In this document: one piece after another, positions 31,886 to 42,550 of the stretch
How the letters are laid out: each line of letters starts with the position of its first letter
How positions within the stretch are numbered: position 1 is the first letter of the stretch
Made by a program: the position numbers and the translations under genes
The notes under the pieces: generated by a model
What the model saw: the letters and a program-made list of their open reading frames with translations, nothing else
Databases searched by the model: none
What the model was told of the DNA's origin: nothing
Source of the DNA: Ilyonectria destructans
Taxonomy: Eukaryota > Ascomycota > Sordariomycetes > Hypocreales > Nectriaceae
Direction of reading: 5' to 3'
Length of the DNA stretch: 64,000 nt
Assembly (NCBI GenBank): GCA_020740775.1
Contig: JAHEWK010000009.1
Span: 992,001-1,056,000 of the forward strand

Positions 31886-33649
31886 TCACACCTTAGCGCT
31901 CTCTGGCTGGCCTCTTCCTAGTCCTTCCAAGTGCATCTGATTCTTCTTCAAGCTGTTGCAGAATTTTGAGTTTGCCCGGATTTTCTCCCCCTTCCAAATG
32001 AAGATGAAAGGGACCACGGACATCAGTGCACTGAGGCCAGCCAAAAGACTACATGCTCCAGCAATACCCAAATTCGAAAACATGGGGGTAACGGCGAGTG
32101 GGAGAACCGTAGCTAGTAACGAGCGCGAACAGCTTGATGCGGCGTGGGCAGAAGCTGCGAGGACTCCGTATGCGTCGGTCAAATAATTACTAGTCGCGAA
32201 TCAGTGGCCAAGTCAACATCAAGGGAAATAAGATCTTGGGATGCATACAGCAGGGCAATAAAAATGCACATGAAGCCCATGCCAAACGGAACACCTGCCA
32301 TGATGGGCACTGCAAATGGAATATCTTTTCGAGCAGACCAGCCCAGCCAAAAGAGGGAGATGACGAACATTGGACCTCCAACACACGCAAGCGGTAGGCG
32401 ATAATACTCTTGGTTCTTGGACCAAGGGCGCTGGTTCCTCTGAGCTCGAAGTAAAATGGTGTCATACGCCCAATACAGTGGGAGTGTCATGACGCAACCA
32501 ACCCCGACGGTTAGATAAGTAAGCCCACACTGACTAGGCGAAAGACCATAGAGGTTTTCAAATATGATGGGGAAAGCTTGAAATGACATGTAAAAGACGG
32601 CGTAGGCGAATGCCAGGAATGCGGAACAGCAGCTGACGATGGGCTCAGTGAAGAGTAAACGAAGAGGTCGTACCAAAACATTCGTCATGAAATATTTCTT
32701 GCTTTGAAGATTACCCTCTCTGACTGGCGAGACGGTTTGCGCATCGGGATTTTCGGAACAAAGCTTCACCTCGTGGCGAGCTTGGAGAACCGGAGCGTAT
32801 GTTTCAGGCAAGAATATCGAGAGCACCATAGTCAGACCAGCGAATGCTAAAGCGATCCAGAAGGACCAACGCCACCCAATATTTGGTGATGCAAAGCCAG
32901 ATACGATTGGTCCAAGCACCGGACCAAACCCAGTAACCTAGTGATCTCCAGTTAGAATCACAGTAAGATGTCTGTTGATAAATTACACACCGTCATAAAC
33001 ACTGCTATTCCATACCCTCTAGCCCTAGGGCGCTGCAACACATCTGCCAAAATTCCAGGAGCAATTGCCACCGGCGCACTTCCGAAGATGCCAGTTAGAA
33101 GTCTAAATATTAGAAATGACGCCCAATTTGGTGCCATCGCACACGCCATTGTGAACAGGGTGAAGACCGCAAAGGTTGCAGTGATAATATAGCGACGGCC
33201 AATCTCTTCGCTAAGAGGGGCCCATAGAACGGGCCCTGTAAAGCCAGTGGTAAGTCGAAATCCAGGATACAGCTTGGGAGCAAAATCTCACCAAAGACAT
33301 AACCTTGACAGAATCAGCACAAAGATAGTTTAAGGTCATGAAATGCCTAACCGATGAGGAAAAAAGACATGGGTAAAACTTTTTCTGTATGAGACGTGAT
33401 ACCGAACTCTCTTGCAATAAACGGGACTGCGTTGCTTGTCAACGAGCTGCCCATGCTGCTGTTCAGGACGGTAGTCATTGTCGTCAGGAAGACAAACATC
33501 TTCTTCACCTGTACTCAAATTAACATATTTCCTAACCGTTTGAATAGACGTACAGTAGAGAAATTGTGTGGATTTTGGGCATCTTGCTGCCAATCTAGCA
33601 GTCTTTCCTGGCATTCGATGGCTTGTATCAGGCCTGGATCGCGGCTCAT
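31886..33649 (-). CDS. MFS transporter, DHA1 family (TPO1-like)
   Basis: 500 residues from six exons: 33649-33554, 33508-33352, 33303-33292, 33235-32991, 32937-32249, 32189-31886. Exon 3 is 12 nt and rebuilds the family motif FFLIGYVFGPVLWAPLSEE. N-terminal LDWQQDAQNPHNFSTVKK is the usual cytosolic entry to helix 1. RRYIITATF, GSAPVAIAPGILADV and GPVLGPIVSGF are the DHA1 signature regions for helices 2-5. Twelve-helix plasma-membrane drug/polyamine:H+ antiporter by family; the true cargo may be a substrate or product of the neighbouring M20 enzymes. Two TCGG-N5-CCGA sites lie about 315 bases upstream. Confidence 0.87.
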
Positions 33650-33963
33650 TTTGCCAAATAGACTTTATCGAGTGAGCAGATTTCTCTCTAATTTGGTTGC
33701 GAAGTCGGAAACGAACTTCATATTATCTAGCACCTAGAATGATCGCAAAGAGCAGAACTTGATTGTCGTATTCAAGTGGTAGCGATTGGTGTCGAAGATA
33801 AGCGATGCAAAGGTAGAGAAAAACATGAGTTTAGACGATATACAATATTCAACAGAATCAAGGCTATTGCGAACGTACTCTCCATTCAACTATGTTGCCT
33901 TTTACCATTGTAAGCACCAAGCTGTTGTCATAGATGTGGTTATTTGGCGTCGGCACCAGACAT

Positions 33964-33990
33964 TCGGTCCCGCCGATTCGGCCCAACCGA
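33964..33990. promoter_or_regulatory. Candidate zinc-cluster operator: two TCGG-N5-CCGA sites
   Basis: TCGGTCCCGCCGA at 33964-33976 and TCGGCCCAACCGA at 33978-33990. Upstream of the DHA1 gene. The second is followed by GTG(A/C)G, as at 37375-37384. Confidence 0.55.
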
Positions 33991-34228
33991 GTGAGAACCC
34001 CGCCTGCATCACCAAAGTCGCCTCGGCTTCGGCTTCCTGCAACCGAACGAGAGGGATGTTCGTGGCATGGCTGACAAATCTGAAAACAAAGCCCCTCCCC
34101 TCTAGTATCGGTATGGTATTAGAGATAATAAAGCCTGTTATAGTATAGGGTAGGTACACTACAACGAATAACTCAAGATTGTCCTTTTCAAGAGTTGACT
34201 TAACTTACTTTCTGTATTAAATTGAGTG

Positions 34229-34504
34229 TTGCTATTCGCACACATACCTATTGCTATTTGCACATATAATTATATTATTAATCCTACTAATAATCATACA
34301 ATATCCTCCTAAAGTGGTTTAGAAGACTAATATTTAGTATTTATTATTTATTATAGTAAGATTTTATTTTATTTATCAGGTCTAATTTAATACGAAGATA
34401 GACATTTAGAACTACCTTTAACTGCCTCATACATAAGGTAGATAGGTACCTTAGCCAAACTGATGTTTTAGTAAAGAAGCTTATATCTGTGTGCGAATAG
34501 CAAT
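34229..34504. mobile_element. Possible MITE-like element with ~17-bp terminal inverted repeats
   Basis: TTGCTATTCGCACACA near 34229 is the reverse complement of TGTGTGCGAATAGCAA at 34488-34504 (allowing end differences). A second, partial copy (TTGCTATTTGCACATA) follows the left end. About 276 bp, AT-rich, no coding capacity. Another similar word (GTGTGCGAA) occurs near 34787. A target duplication was not confirmed. Confidence 0.45.
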
Positions 34505-35022
34505 ACTTATTAAATTTTGTCAAAGCGAGAGAACTAGAGTCTATGCAACATCCGCACACACGGTGAACGTTTAAGGAATAACTGCTACTAGTGGAGTAAG
34601 GGTCCTTTTTCTCTCCCATGCCTTCTTATTAAGTTAGAAGCTAATTGATACTTTTATATAGGGTTACAAAGGGTTATTCTTCTGTCAATTTAAGAGGTCG
34701 TATAATCACATGGTTTTAGGAATAATCTTGGTGCGTTAAGTATCAACGAGTGGATAGGTTACTTTTACCTATTTGCAGATTAACGTGTGCGAAAACACTC
34801 TGCAGCCTGGTCTTACGATCTTAATGTGACCCTTTGCTCAAGCAGTTTCATCAATTTGATTTAAGTTTCGTTTTGGAGAATGAAGTAATATTATGAGCAT
34901 AACCCCTACTACAACAAACTGACTCAATTGATGAAGCCATTGGAAAGATAAAATTGTGTGCCGCAAAAATAAGTGTTCAAAGAACAATTCTTGGGGTACA
35001 GTTGTCGCGATAGCCTGGAAGA

Positions 35023-37098
35023 TCACAATTTGCTGCATCGCCAAGCTCTTGATATCCCTACAGCCTTTCGAATGGGTCTGAAATCACAGGACATAACGGA
35101 AGTGAAGGTTTTCTTTCTATTCCGGGCATTAGTACGTAGCTCTGTCCGATTACCAGTGGAAAAGCCAGGAGAACTCACATCTGTTAGATCAGAAAGGCCG
35201 AGAGCAACGTCAACGTCTCTATCGACATCATTATCACCGGTGGCCAAACGGTCACGCTATATCAGGTTAGATATTGCACGCTTCAGCAGCTTAAATGAAG
35301 ACATCAGACATACCCGGGTGTTCTCTCTCCAGTTCACAAAGTACATGGCTGTGACAAGCAAAATCTGGACGCAGAAGCAAACGATCATTGCTGCAAACCC
35401 GGACTGGTATCTTGGAGCCTCGTACGAGAAGAAGAGCTGTGGTCCGATGATGTTACCGAGACAATAACTTGGGTTGAACCAGTTAGTGGCCACGCACCTC
35501 AAAGATTGGCCGTGGATTCACTGCAGCTTACCTGACGAAGACCGACGAAGCAAATATAGTCTTCTTCGTACGTCCCGCAACATTGGCTTGAACAAAGGTA
35601 AGAGCCAAGACCCAGACAACGCTGAAGCCGACCAGCAAATAGTAGCCCCTATATTCATCAGTATGTTCCCGGCGACAGTTAATATGCTACGCGAAGGCTC
35701 ACAATAATCTAGGAACTTTTCGATTGTCCGGCATCGCGTAAATCAAGGAAGCGCCGACAATTGCAACGCAGATGCCACCGAGCATCAAAAAATGACGAGC
35801 ACCTTTCAACCTCGTAGCCAAGAATCTGTAATATTGAGGTAAGTGGAGTGTACTGATCCTCATCACAAAATAACATACCCAGATGTCCAAAGGGCCATTA
35901 TCTGTGCAGCGCCACTGGGCATATTGAGCAAAGTGGACTGGAACTGAGAATAGCCAAATCCATTGACAATAAGTGGTCCAAATGCAGAAACACCGCCCTA
36001 TGCGACATGTTAGAGAACAACTACGCGATGGAGAGGATGATGAAGACAAGAGATGACGCAGAGGTGATGAATCAGGGTACGCACGTTGGGGATATTGTTC
36101 GCCAAAGCAAGCAGGTTTAAAAGCCAGAATCGCGGATCCATGACAGCTTCTTTGACTTGATGCCACTTCCATTGCTTGTTGTCGATTCCGGTTTCATTCT
36201 CCGCAAGCCGCATAACCGCAATTGCTTTCTCCTCTTGGGTCAACCATTTCGCCGTTGTGGGGTTGGACGGTGTGATGAAAAGAAAAATAACGCCCCAAAC
36301 GATAGTAAGGGAACCAAAGATGACGAAAGGGAATTTCCAAGTTGGGATATCGGCGTCGATGAATCCAATTGCGTAGCCTAGAAGACCACCAAGGATGTTG
36401 GCCATGCCGTTCATGGAAAACCACAAGGATGTGCGAAACGGTTGCTCGCTCCTGATGAAAACGTTAGACGATGGCACACGCATGGTTCAAGGAACGTACC
36501 TCTTGTAGAACATCGCCGTCAATAGGACGAAGCAGGGACTGACACCGGCCTCCAAAGCACCGAGGAAGAAACGGGCTGTAGCTAGACCGGCGAAGTCATG
36601 CGCAGCAGTCATGCAAAGAAGGACAATACCCCACAGGATGATGAAGATTCCACACGTGCGAGCGATGTCGAATTTCTGGAACAGGACGTTGATCGGGAAC
36701 TCGCTGACCAAGTAGCCGATGTAGAACATGGTGGTGAGCCATGAGTATTGGCTTCCCTCGAGATGGGCATCCTCTCTCATGCCCCAGAGTGCTGCGTAAG
36801 ACACACAAGACTTATCCAGAAACTGAACAAAGGCGTTAGTTACGAGTCTCAGCTCATGGGTAGCAATCCTTACCTGGATGAAATATGTTACAGCAAGGAT
36901 AGGGAGCAGATGGCAGTCGATCTTACGAAGAACCTTGCGGGCCTCGGGTCCGTTGGTGTCGATGGATTCCACTGTTCCGGTAAGAGCACTGACGCCAATG
37001 TTGCTGTTGTCGAATTTCTCGTCCATCTTGCCTGCTTTCTCATGCGAACGAGACAGTTCAATCTGTCGCTCATCAAGAGCAAGATTCGCTTGAGACAT
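35023..37098 (-). CDS. MFS transporter, ACS / allantoate permease (Dal5-like) family
   Basis: About 553 residues from eight exons: 37098-36874, 36822-36500, 36451-36085, 35997-35879, 35825-35703, 35648-35532, 35467-35314, 35256-35023. Family landmarks: RKVLRKIDCHLLPILAVTYF before helix 1, SCVSYAALWGMREDAHLEG, SQYSWLTTMFYIGYLVSEFP, RFFLGALEAGVSPCF, and SYCLGNIIGPQLFFSYEAP near the end. Imports anionic small molecules (allantoate, nicotinate, dipeptides, vitamins) with protons in known members. The last ~50 codons are uncertain: an extra GTGAGT intron after LTD could shorten the tail without changing the stop. Divergent from the second M20 gene, with a shared operator-like site at 37363. Confidence 0.83.
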
Positions 37099-37544
37099 GG
37101 TGAGCAGTGATTGCAATAGTTGGATGCGAAAGTGTGTACCTGACCATGAACGTTTTTGAAATGAAACCCCTCGATATATATGCCAATTGAGGCGCAAGAC
37201 TTGCAGTTAGGTCGTAACATCAATCCCCGCCTGAGCATCTCTCAAGGCCAGCTTCAGCTTCTACCAAACTACTGTGCATGACACGATAACGATGCCATGG
37301 TTGCAACCCTCCACCTCGGGTCTGATAACGATCATGGCGCTAATTCGGGACGCGTGACTGACTCGGCCGGCCCGACCGAGTGCGAAATGCCGACAATGGA
37401 GATACGTCTAGCCACTGACCAATCAGCACTCTCAAATATCTCGATGAACAATGCCAACAGACACCGCGTTATGATAAAAAGGGCCTTAGACTGGAGAGAA
37501 CCTGAGATGTCGCTGGATATACGTACATTTTGGTTACAGTTATC
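37099..37544. promoter_or_regulatory. Divergent promoter between transporter and second M20 gene
   Basis: 446 bp. The one clear element is the TCGG-N5-CCGA site listed at 37363-37375. Confidence 0.5.
37363..37375. promoter_or_regulatory. Candidate zinc-cluster operator TCGG-N5-CCGA
   Basis: TCGGCCGGCCCGA, followed by CCGAGTG. 265 bases from the transporter start and 170 from the M20 start, so it could serve both. Confidence 0.55.
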
Positions 37545-39039
37545 ATGCAAGCCCAAATTGTTCTCCAATCGCCTGAGGTGGTCCGTGAGGTCTCCAGGAC
37601 CATCGACGACGCTAGTGAGGAGCTGCGCCGATTGAATCTCGAGGTATGATTAGGGAGTCCTACGAGGTTGGCATATTGCCAGCCATCTAATTGCTAAACT
37701 GTATACCAGATATTCAATAATCCGGAGCAAATATTCAAAGAGTTTAAAGCTTGTAAGCTGATTTCAGACTGGCTCGAAAACCGCGGCTGGACCGTAAAGC
37801 GTGGCGTTTATGGCATTGAGACGGCATTCGAGGCACAGTTCTCTGTTCGAGAAGGTGGCCGAACCGTATGCTTCAACGCAGAATATGGTGAGTACTGTAG
37901 TATTTTAGGTGGTGTGTCAGAATGCTAATCCTGCAGATGCTCTTCCCATGATCGGTCATGCTTGCGGCCACAACTTGATCGCAACTTCGACCCTAGCATC
38001 TGCCGTTGCCGTTGAAGCAGTTCTCCAGACAAATTCACTCCCCGGCACTGTAATGGTCATGGGGACACCGGCCGAGGAGTCTGGAGGTGGTAAATGGATC
38101 ATGGGAAGCAACGGGGCGTGGCGTGGTGTTGATGCCTGTGTCATGACACACGGCATGCCTAACTTCAGTACGCCATTGTGTATTACTGTGGCTTCCTGGA
38201 AGGTTCGTGCTCGCTTCCATGGCCAGGGGGCTCACGCGGCGGCGGCTCCATGGAAGGGCCGCAACGCGTGTGATGCCATTGTGCATGCATACACAGCCAT
38301 GGCCATGCTGAGACAACACATTGAAAAGACCCAGAGCATCCAGGGGTGTATTCTGGAAGCAGGAAAAGCTGCAAACTTGGTGCCTGATTATGCAGAAGGA
38401 GTTTTCAGCATTCGAGCGCCGACGATGCAAAAGTTGAATGAGCTACGAGTTAGATTTGAGCCAATCTTCGAGGCTGCCGCCACGGTGACGGGATGCACCG
38501 TTACGGTCGACTGGTGAGAGACACTGTGGACCAGATAGTGCAGAGCTGACTGCGTAATTTAACAGGACTGCACTGTATGAGGATGTCGTCAACAACGAAA
38601 CCTTGGCGGAGCAATATCGTCAATACATGCTACAGCATCTCGACCTCACGCCAGAGCAGATGCTCCCGCTCGCTGAGGCCAAGATTGTGCACGCCCAGGC
38701 AGGAAGCTCGTGAGAACCAAATTACTCCCACTAAAACTTCCTCAAATCTGATTTTGAATTGTTAGGGATTTTGGAACCTGCTCCTACATCTGTCCGGGCA
38801 TTCAAGCAATGTTCAACATCAACGCTACCAACTCTCCGCATTCGATTGAGTTTCGTGAGGCAGCGAGTGGAGATTTTGCTCACCAAGAAGCACTCCGCGC
38901 TGGTAAAGCAAATGCTCTGATTGGTCTAGATGTTTTGATCAATAATGAATTTGCGCTGAAGATGAAGGCTGAGTTTGTGGAGGCGATGAAAAAATCAGGT
39001 CGCTGGGAAGAAGGAGAAGGTCAGGGTAATGGAGTGTAG
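37545..39039 (+). CDS. Second M20 family amidohydrolase/peptidase
   Basis: 423 residues from exons 37545-37643, 37710-37887, 37937-38513, 38566-38709, 38766-39039; all junctions GT/AG and in phase. Same active-site set as the gene at 29794: GHACGHN, GTPAEESGGG, THG in place of HPG, and GQGAHAAAAPW. The extra glycines after GTPAEE and the THG substitution suggest a different substrate preference. C-terminal region SDFGTCSYICPGIQAMF replaces the STDQGNVTY of the paralogue. Cytosolic amide/dipeptide hydrolase; lies beside its likely importer and regulator. Confidence 0.87.
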
Positions 39040-39360
39040 AGATTGATTCAGTATAGACTATAAAGACTGAAAGAACATCGTTTAATGCAGCACATTCAAA
39101 TTGGCTGTCGGCGTCCCCTTGCTGTTCGCAAGCCTATGAATTTTTAATCTTGAGCTGCTTTGACAGTGTTTCAAGAATTCTCTTTCCTCATCTTCCTCTC
39201 CACTTATCTCATTGACGCACAATATTTACTTTCACCCTCTGTCTTTCTTGATATCCCATGGTTCCTCCTGCAACACGTAAATATCATCTCCTGCGCATTC
39301 TACACTCAATCGAATATGAACATGTCAAGAGTTGGGAAATCACTGTCCCATGCCTATATT
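39040..39360. other. Convergent 3' flanks, no gene seen
   Basis: Space between the M20 and regulator stop codons; a short plus-strand frame at 39160-39402 has no recognisable family. Confidence 0.45.
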
Positions 39361-41358
39361 TCACCGGTTAGTCTTGTATTCGGAGCTGCGAGTTGGGGCT
39401 GACAGTACCGCGCCATCTAAAAAGGTGGGAATGTCGAAAAGTGCACTGTTAAGGACATCTTCTGGCGCTACATCCAAGTCCATATCGGGTGTCAAAATCG
39501 TCTCAGTGATATCACCTAATTTCTCGCGACCACGTCTCAGGTCGTTGGCTAGTTCAACTGCTCCGGCGAGCTCAAACAGTTGAGCGGCCTGACGCAGTCT
39601 GGTCAAGTACTTCTGGCAGTCGATATGTTGATACGCCACGGCTATGGCCTTCAGTATAAAACTGCTCGCATGGAATGTGGTGGTACCGTTATATGACTAG
39701 GGTGATCATCAGAGACAGTGATTCAATGGGGGAGGGCAGATACACCGGGCAAGGATTGAACGCACCATGGTGTAACGGAAATCTCGACGGAATGCTTCTG
39801 ACTCAAACTGCGTTTGGATCAGCAGACTCGCATTATCTAGTGCTGTGCGGATGAATGTGACGCGTATAGAGTCTTGTTCCAGATCGGCTGCAGATTCAAT
39901 GCTATGCAGAGCCAGACCATTGATATAACTGATAACCATGTCAAGTCAGTCATGAGAGAAACGTCGCTTTCATACACAGAAAGCTTACAGCTTGAGAAAT
40001 GCATATGGTACCATAAAGCGGTTCCGGTCTTGTACTTCGGGAAAGGTTTGATACAGCGGGTTAGTACTGTTGTTGATGGCATGAAACCAAGCATCGACTT
40101 TGGCATCGAAGGAGCTCAAGAGCTCTGCTGTGCCTTTGTGCAACGGCCGAGTCTGCAACTGAGAACTTTTAAGCCTAGATTTGACATCCCCTGACGAATT
40201 GTCAGTCCATGCTCAGCGCCACTGATGTAATAGAGCACAAACCCGCAATTGCGAACCCCTCAGAGTAGGTGCAAATTCGAAAGTCAACTGGTCGACAGTA
40301 AGGAGAGTCTAGAAGCTTCTTGGCGCAGGCCAAATAGTCCTTCATTTTATTGATGACAAACGGCGTGGTAAGATTGTTCCTATGCAGATTAGCCCACACA
40401 TAAAATAAATGACGCCGGGATACGCACAGCAAGTCAAAGCAACAGAGTGTGAACCAAGTTCTGGCACGCTCAACTGTGTCCTCAGTCTGGCCCTTGCCGT
40501 TGTTGCCACAGTGCAGGGCCGCCTCGTTTAGTTTCATTTCACCCGCGATGGATGCGATGTAGCCCCATAGCCGAGTTCGACCGGTCCAGGCGGCCAAAAG
40601 CATTATGGCCCAGAGGTCAAGTAGGTCCGGTACTGGTCCGTCGAATGTGTTTTTGATGAGATTGTCTACCTTGGCAAGAAAAAACTTGTATCTTTCAGGC
40701 TTGATTGCGCGAGCGGCGATGGTGCAAATCACCGTCGCCATCAAGGCGTGTTGGCGCAGAACATCGGGCGATGGATAAATTTGGTCGTCAAGAATCGCGA
40801 TAACGTTTCTGCACGATGTCAGGAAAAAGGTGTGTAGTTGCAACCATTCATCCTCGGTAGTTATGCCGCTGGAGACGATGTCGTTGGTGTAGTCTGGGCT
40901 CTGCGTGAAAGACTCGGCTGGCTTTTGTGCGAGGTGTGTATATGGGGCAATTTCCCCTGCATGACTCTCTGGACGCGATGATTCACTTCGACTAGGCCCC
41001 AACTCGTCACCTTCCGTGGCTTCCTTTGGCACAGAGAGTTGCTCTACTGTTCTCTGCAACTCCTGGATTTCGGCACGGAGCTGCTCTTCCACGCAATCCA
41101 GTCGCTGTTCCAGCAGAGCGACCTTGCTGTCAAGTCATTGGTACCACGATAATTCGGTAGGGACCTTGGATTGTCTCACTCTGTTTCCGCAATCACGGCC
41201 CTCACCTGAGAGGCCTTTGGGGCAACGAAGACGCATTCCGCCTTGCTCCTCCTGCACCTCTGACAGGGGATCCGCCCGGGGCCCCCGCACTTGAGTTTCT
41301 GCCTCCGGCATCGCAGACACGCTGCGAGTGACCTCGAAGGATCGATTTCCGTAGGCAT
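39361..41358 (-). CDS. Zn2Cys6 transcription factor, likely cluster regulator
   Basis: 561 residues from exons 41358-41206, 41122-40428, 40379-40243, 40190-39989, 39928-39766, 39696-39361. Zinc cluster C14, C17, C24, C32, C35, C42, then a coiled-coil heptad stretch (VALLEQRLDCVEEQLRAEIQ) for dimerisation, and the fungal-specific middle domain (WGYIASIAGEMKLNEAALH, RARTWFTLCCFDLL). The first acceptor was set at 41124-41123 because it alone keeps the coiled coil in frame. A dimeric factor of this kind binds CGG inverted repeats, as found upstream of the four neighbouring genes. I found no copy in its own upstream region. Confidence 0.84.
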
Positions 41359-42550
41359 GTTATAATTGCTTTGTTCGTGCGAATTGGATTGCCAAGTGTA
41401 GCGTTTGGAACGACGCGACAGGTTAGCTCTCGCCTCACGATGGGCGATAGGGGGACTGTTGCAAAACTCCCTACCAGTCCCTTTTTAGTCTAGGCGCCCT
41501 GCCCCTTAGTCATCCGAGTACTTCTAGCTCGCTTCTGTAAAAGCTTTCGGTAGGTTGCTTGTCGACTGCTTTGCCGAGTAGTTCTATACACAGATCAAAG
41601 TCGATGCCATTTCCTTTTTCTAGTTCTGATGCTGTTCCTCCAAAAGACATCCACGTTGAGAAAAGTCCAAAGAAGTCAAAGAATAACAAGTTTGAGTGAT
41701 ACGGCATCAAGCTGGTACCAAAATCAGGTCCCAGATGCCCTCTAGAGTACGCCGTGACGATATGCCGTCAACGCAGTTACCGCTCAGGCCCATGTACCTT
41801 ATCCCGTGCATAAACCGCATTGCCAAGTGTACGATCATTGGCTTGGGCCCTGGAAAAAGTCGGCAGCGGCATTTGCGGTGGCGTGGCATATTCGCGCCCT
41901 GGCGAAGTTGTAGGCTCATTTAAGGCTAGATGGCTAAGTTACCAATAATACAAAAGTAATATAGTTCTTATTGAAGGGGGTCCAGACTGTCATTGAAATA
42001 AAGGTCATTCCCATCGACGCCCTGACGCCAGACACACCCGCGGATTCGGCATCGACCTCCAGAGACATCAATAGACCACCAGCTTGTCGCTGCCAAGCTG
42101 ATTTTCATCCATTCCGTTATACTGAGGGCCCAAAAATGGAATTAATAAGAGGGAATGGGGCTGCTCAGCCTGAGGGATGACTCAATTGAGAACAGAAGAT
42201 ACACGTCCTACTCTCCGCCAGGCTTTTGGAAAATGCGCCTTTGTTTTAGATCGGCTTGTGCAATTTTAGAAATAGCACGGAACTATTATCACGCCACTAT
42301 ACAACCTAATTATTAGTATATGAATTAATTCACTTGTTTCGCCAAGCTATTTCAAGATCCCGACTGCCTTTTGTGCCACCTTGCTGCACTCATAGGGTTA
42401 GAAAAACGGAGTCACTGGTAAGAGCAAATTTAAGTAACCCTTATGTTTTCAATTCCAATACATCTATATGCGGCTGAGAAGACTAAATTACAAATAAACA
42501 AAATACAAGAATAATTACAGAAACGTCATTCTCTTTACTAAACGAGTGAC
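41359..42550. other. Intergenic, no gene seen
   Basis: About 1.2 kb; short overlapping frames on both strands, none recognised. AT-rich toward 42280-42540 as expected of a 3' flank. Confidence 0.45.

Larger units (their letters stand above)
33650..35022. other. Intergenic, AT-rich, with inverted-repeat element
   Basis: Contains the operator-like sites at 33964-33990 and a very AT-rich block (about 34180-34700) with terminal inverted repeats. No gene recognised. Confidence 0.5.
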
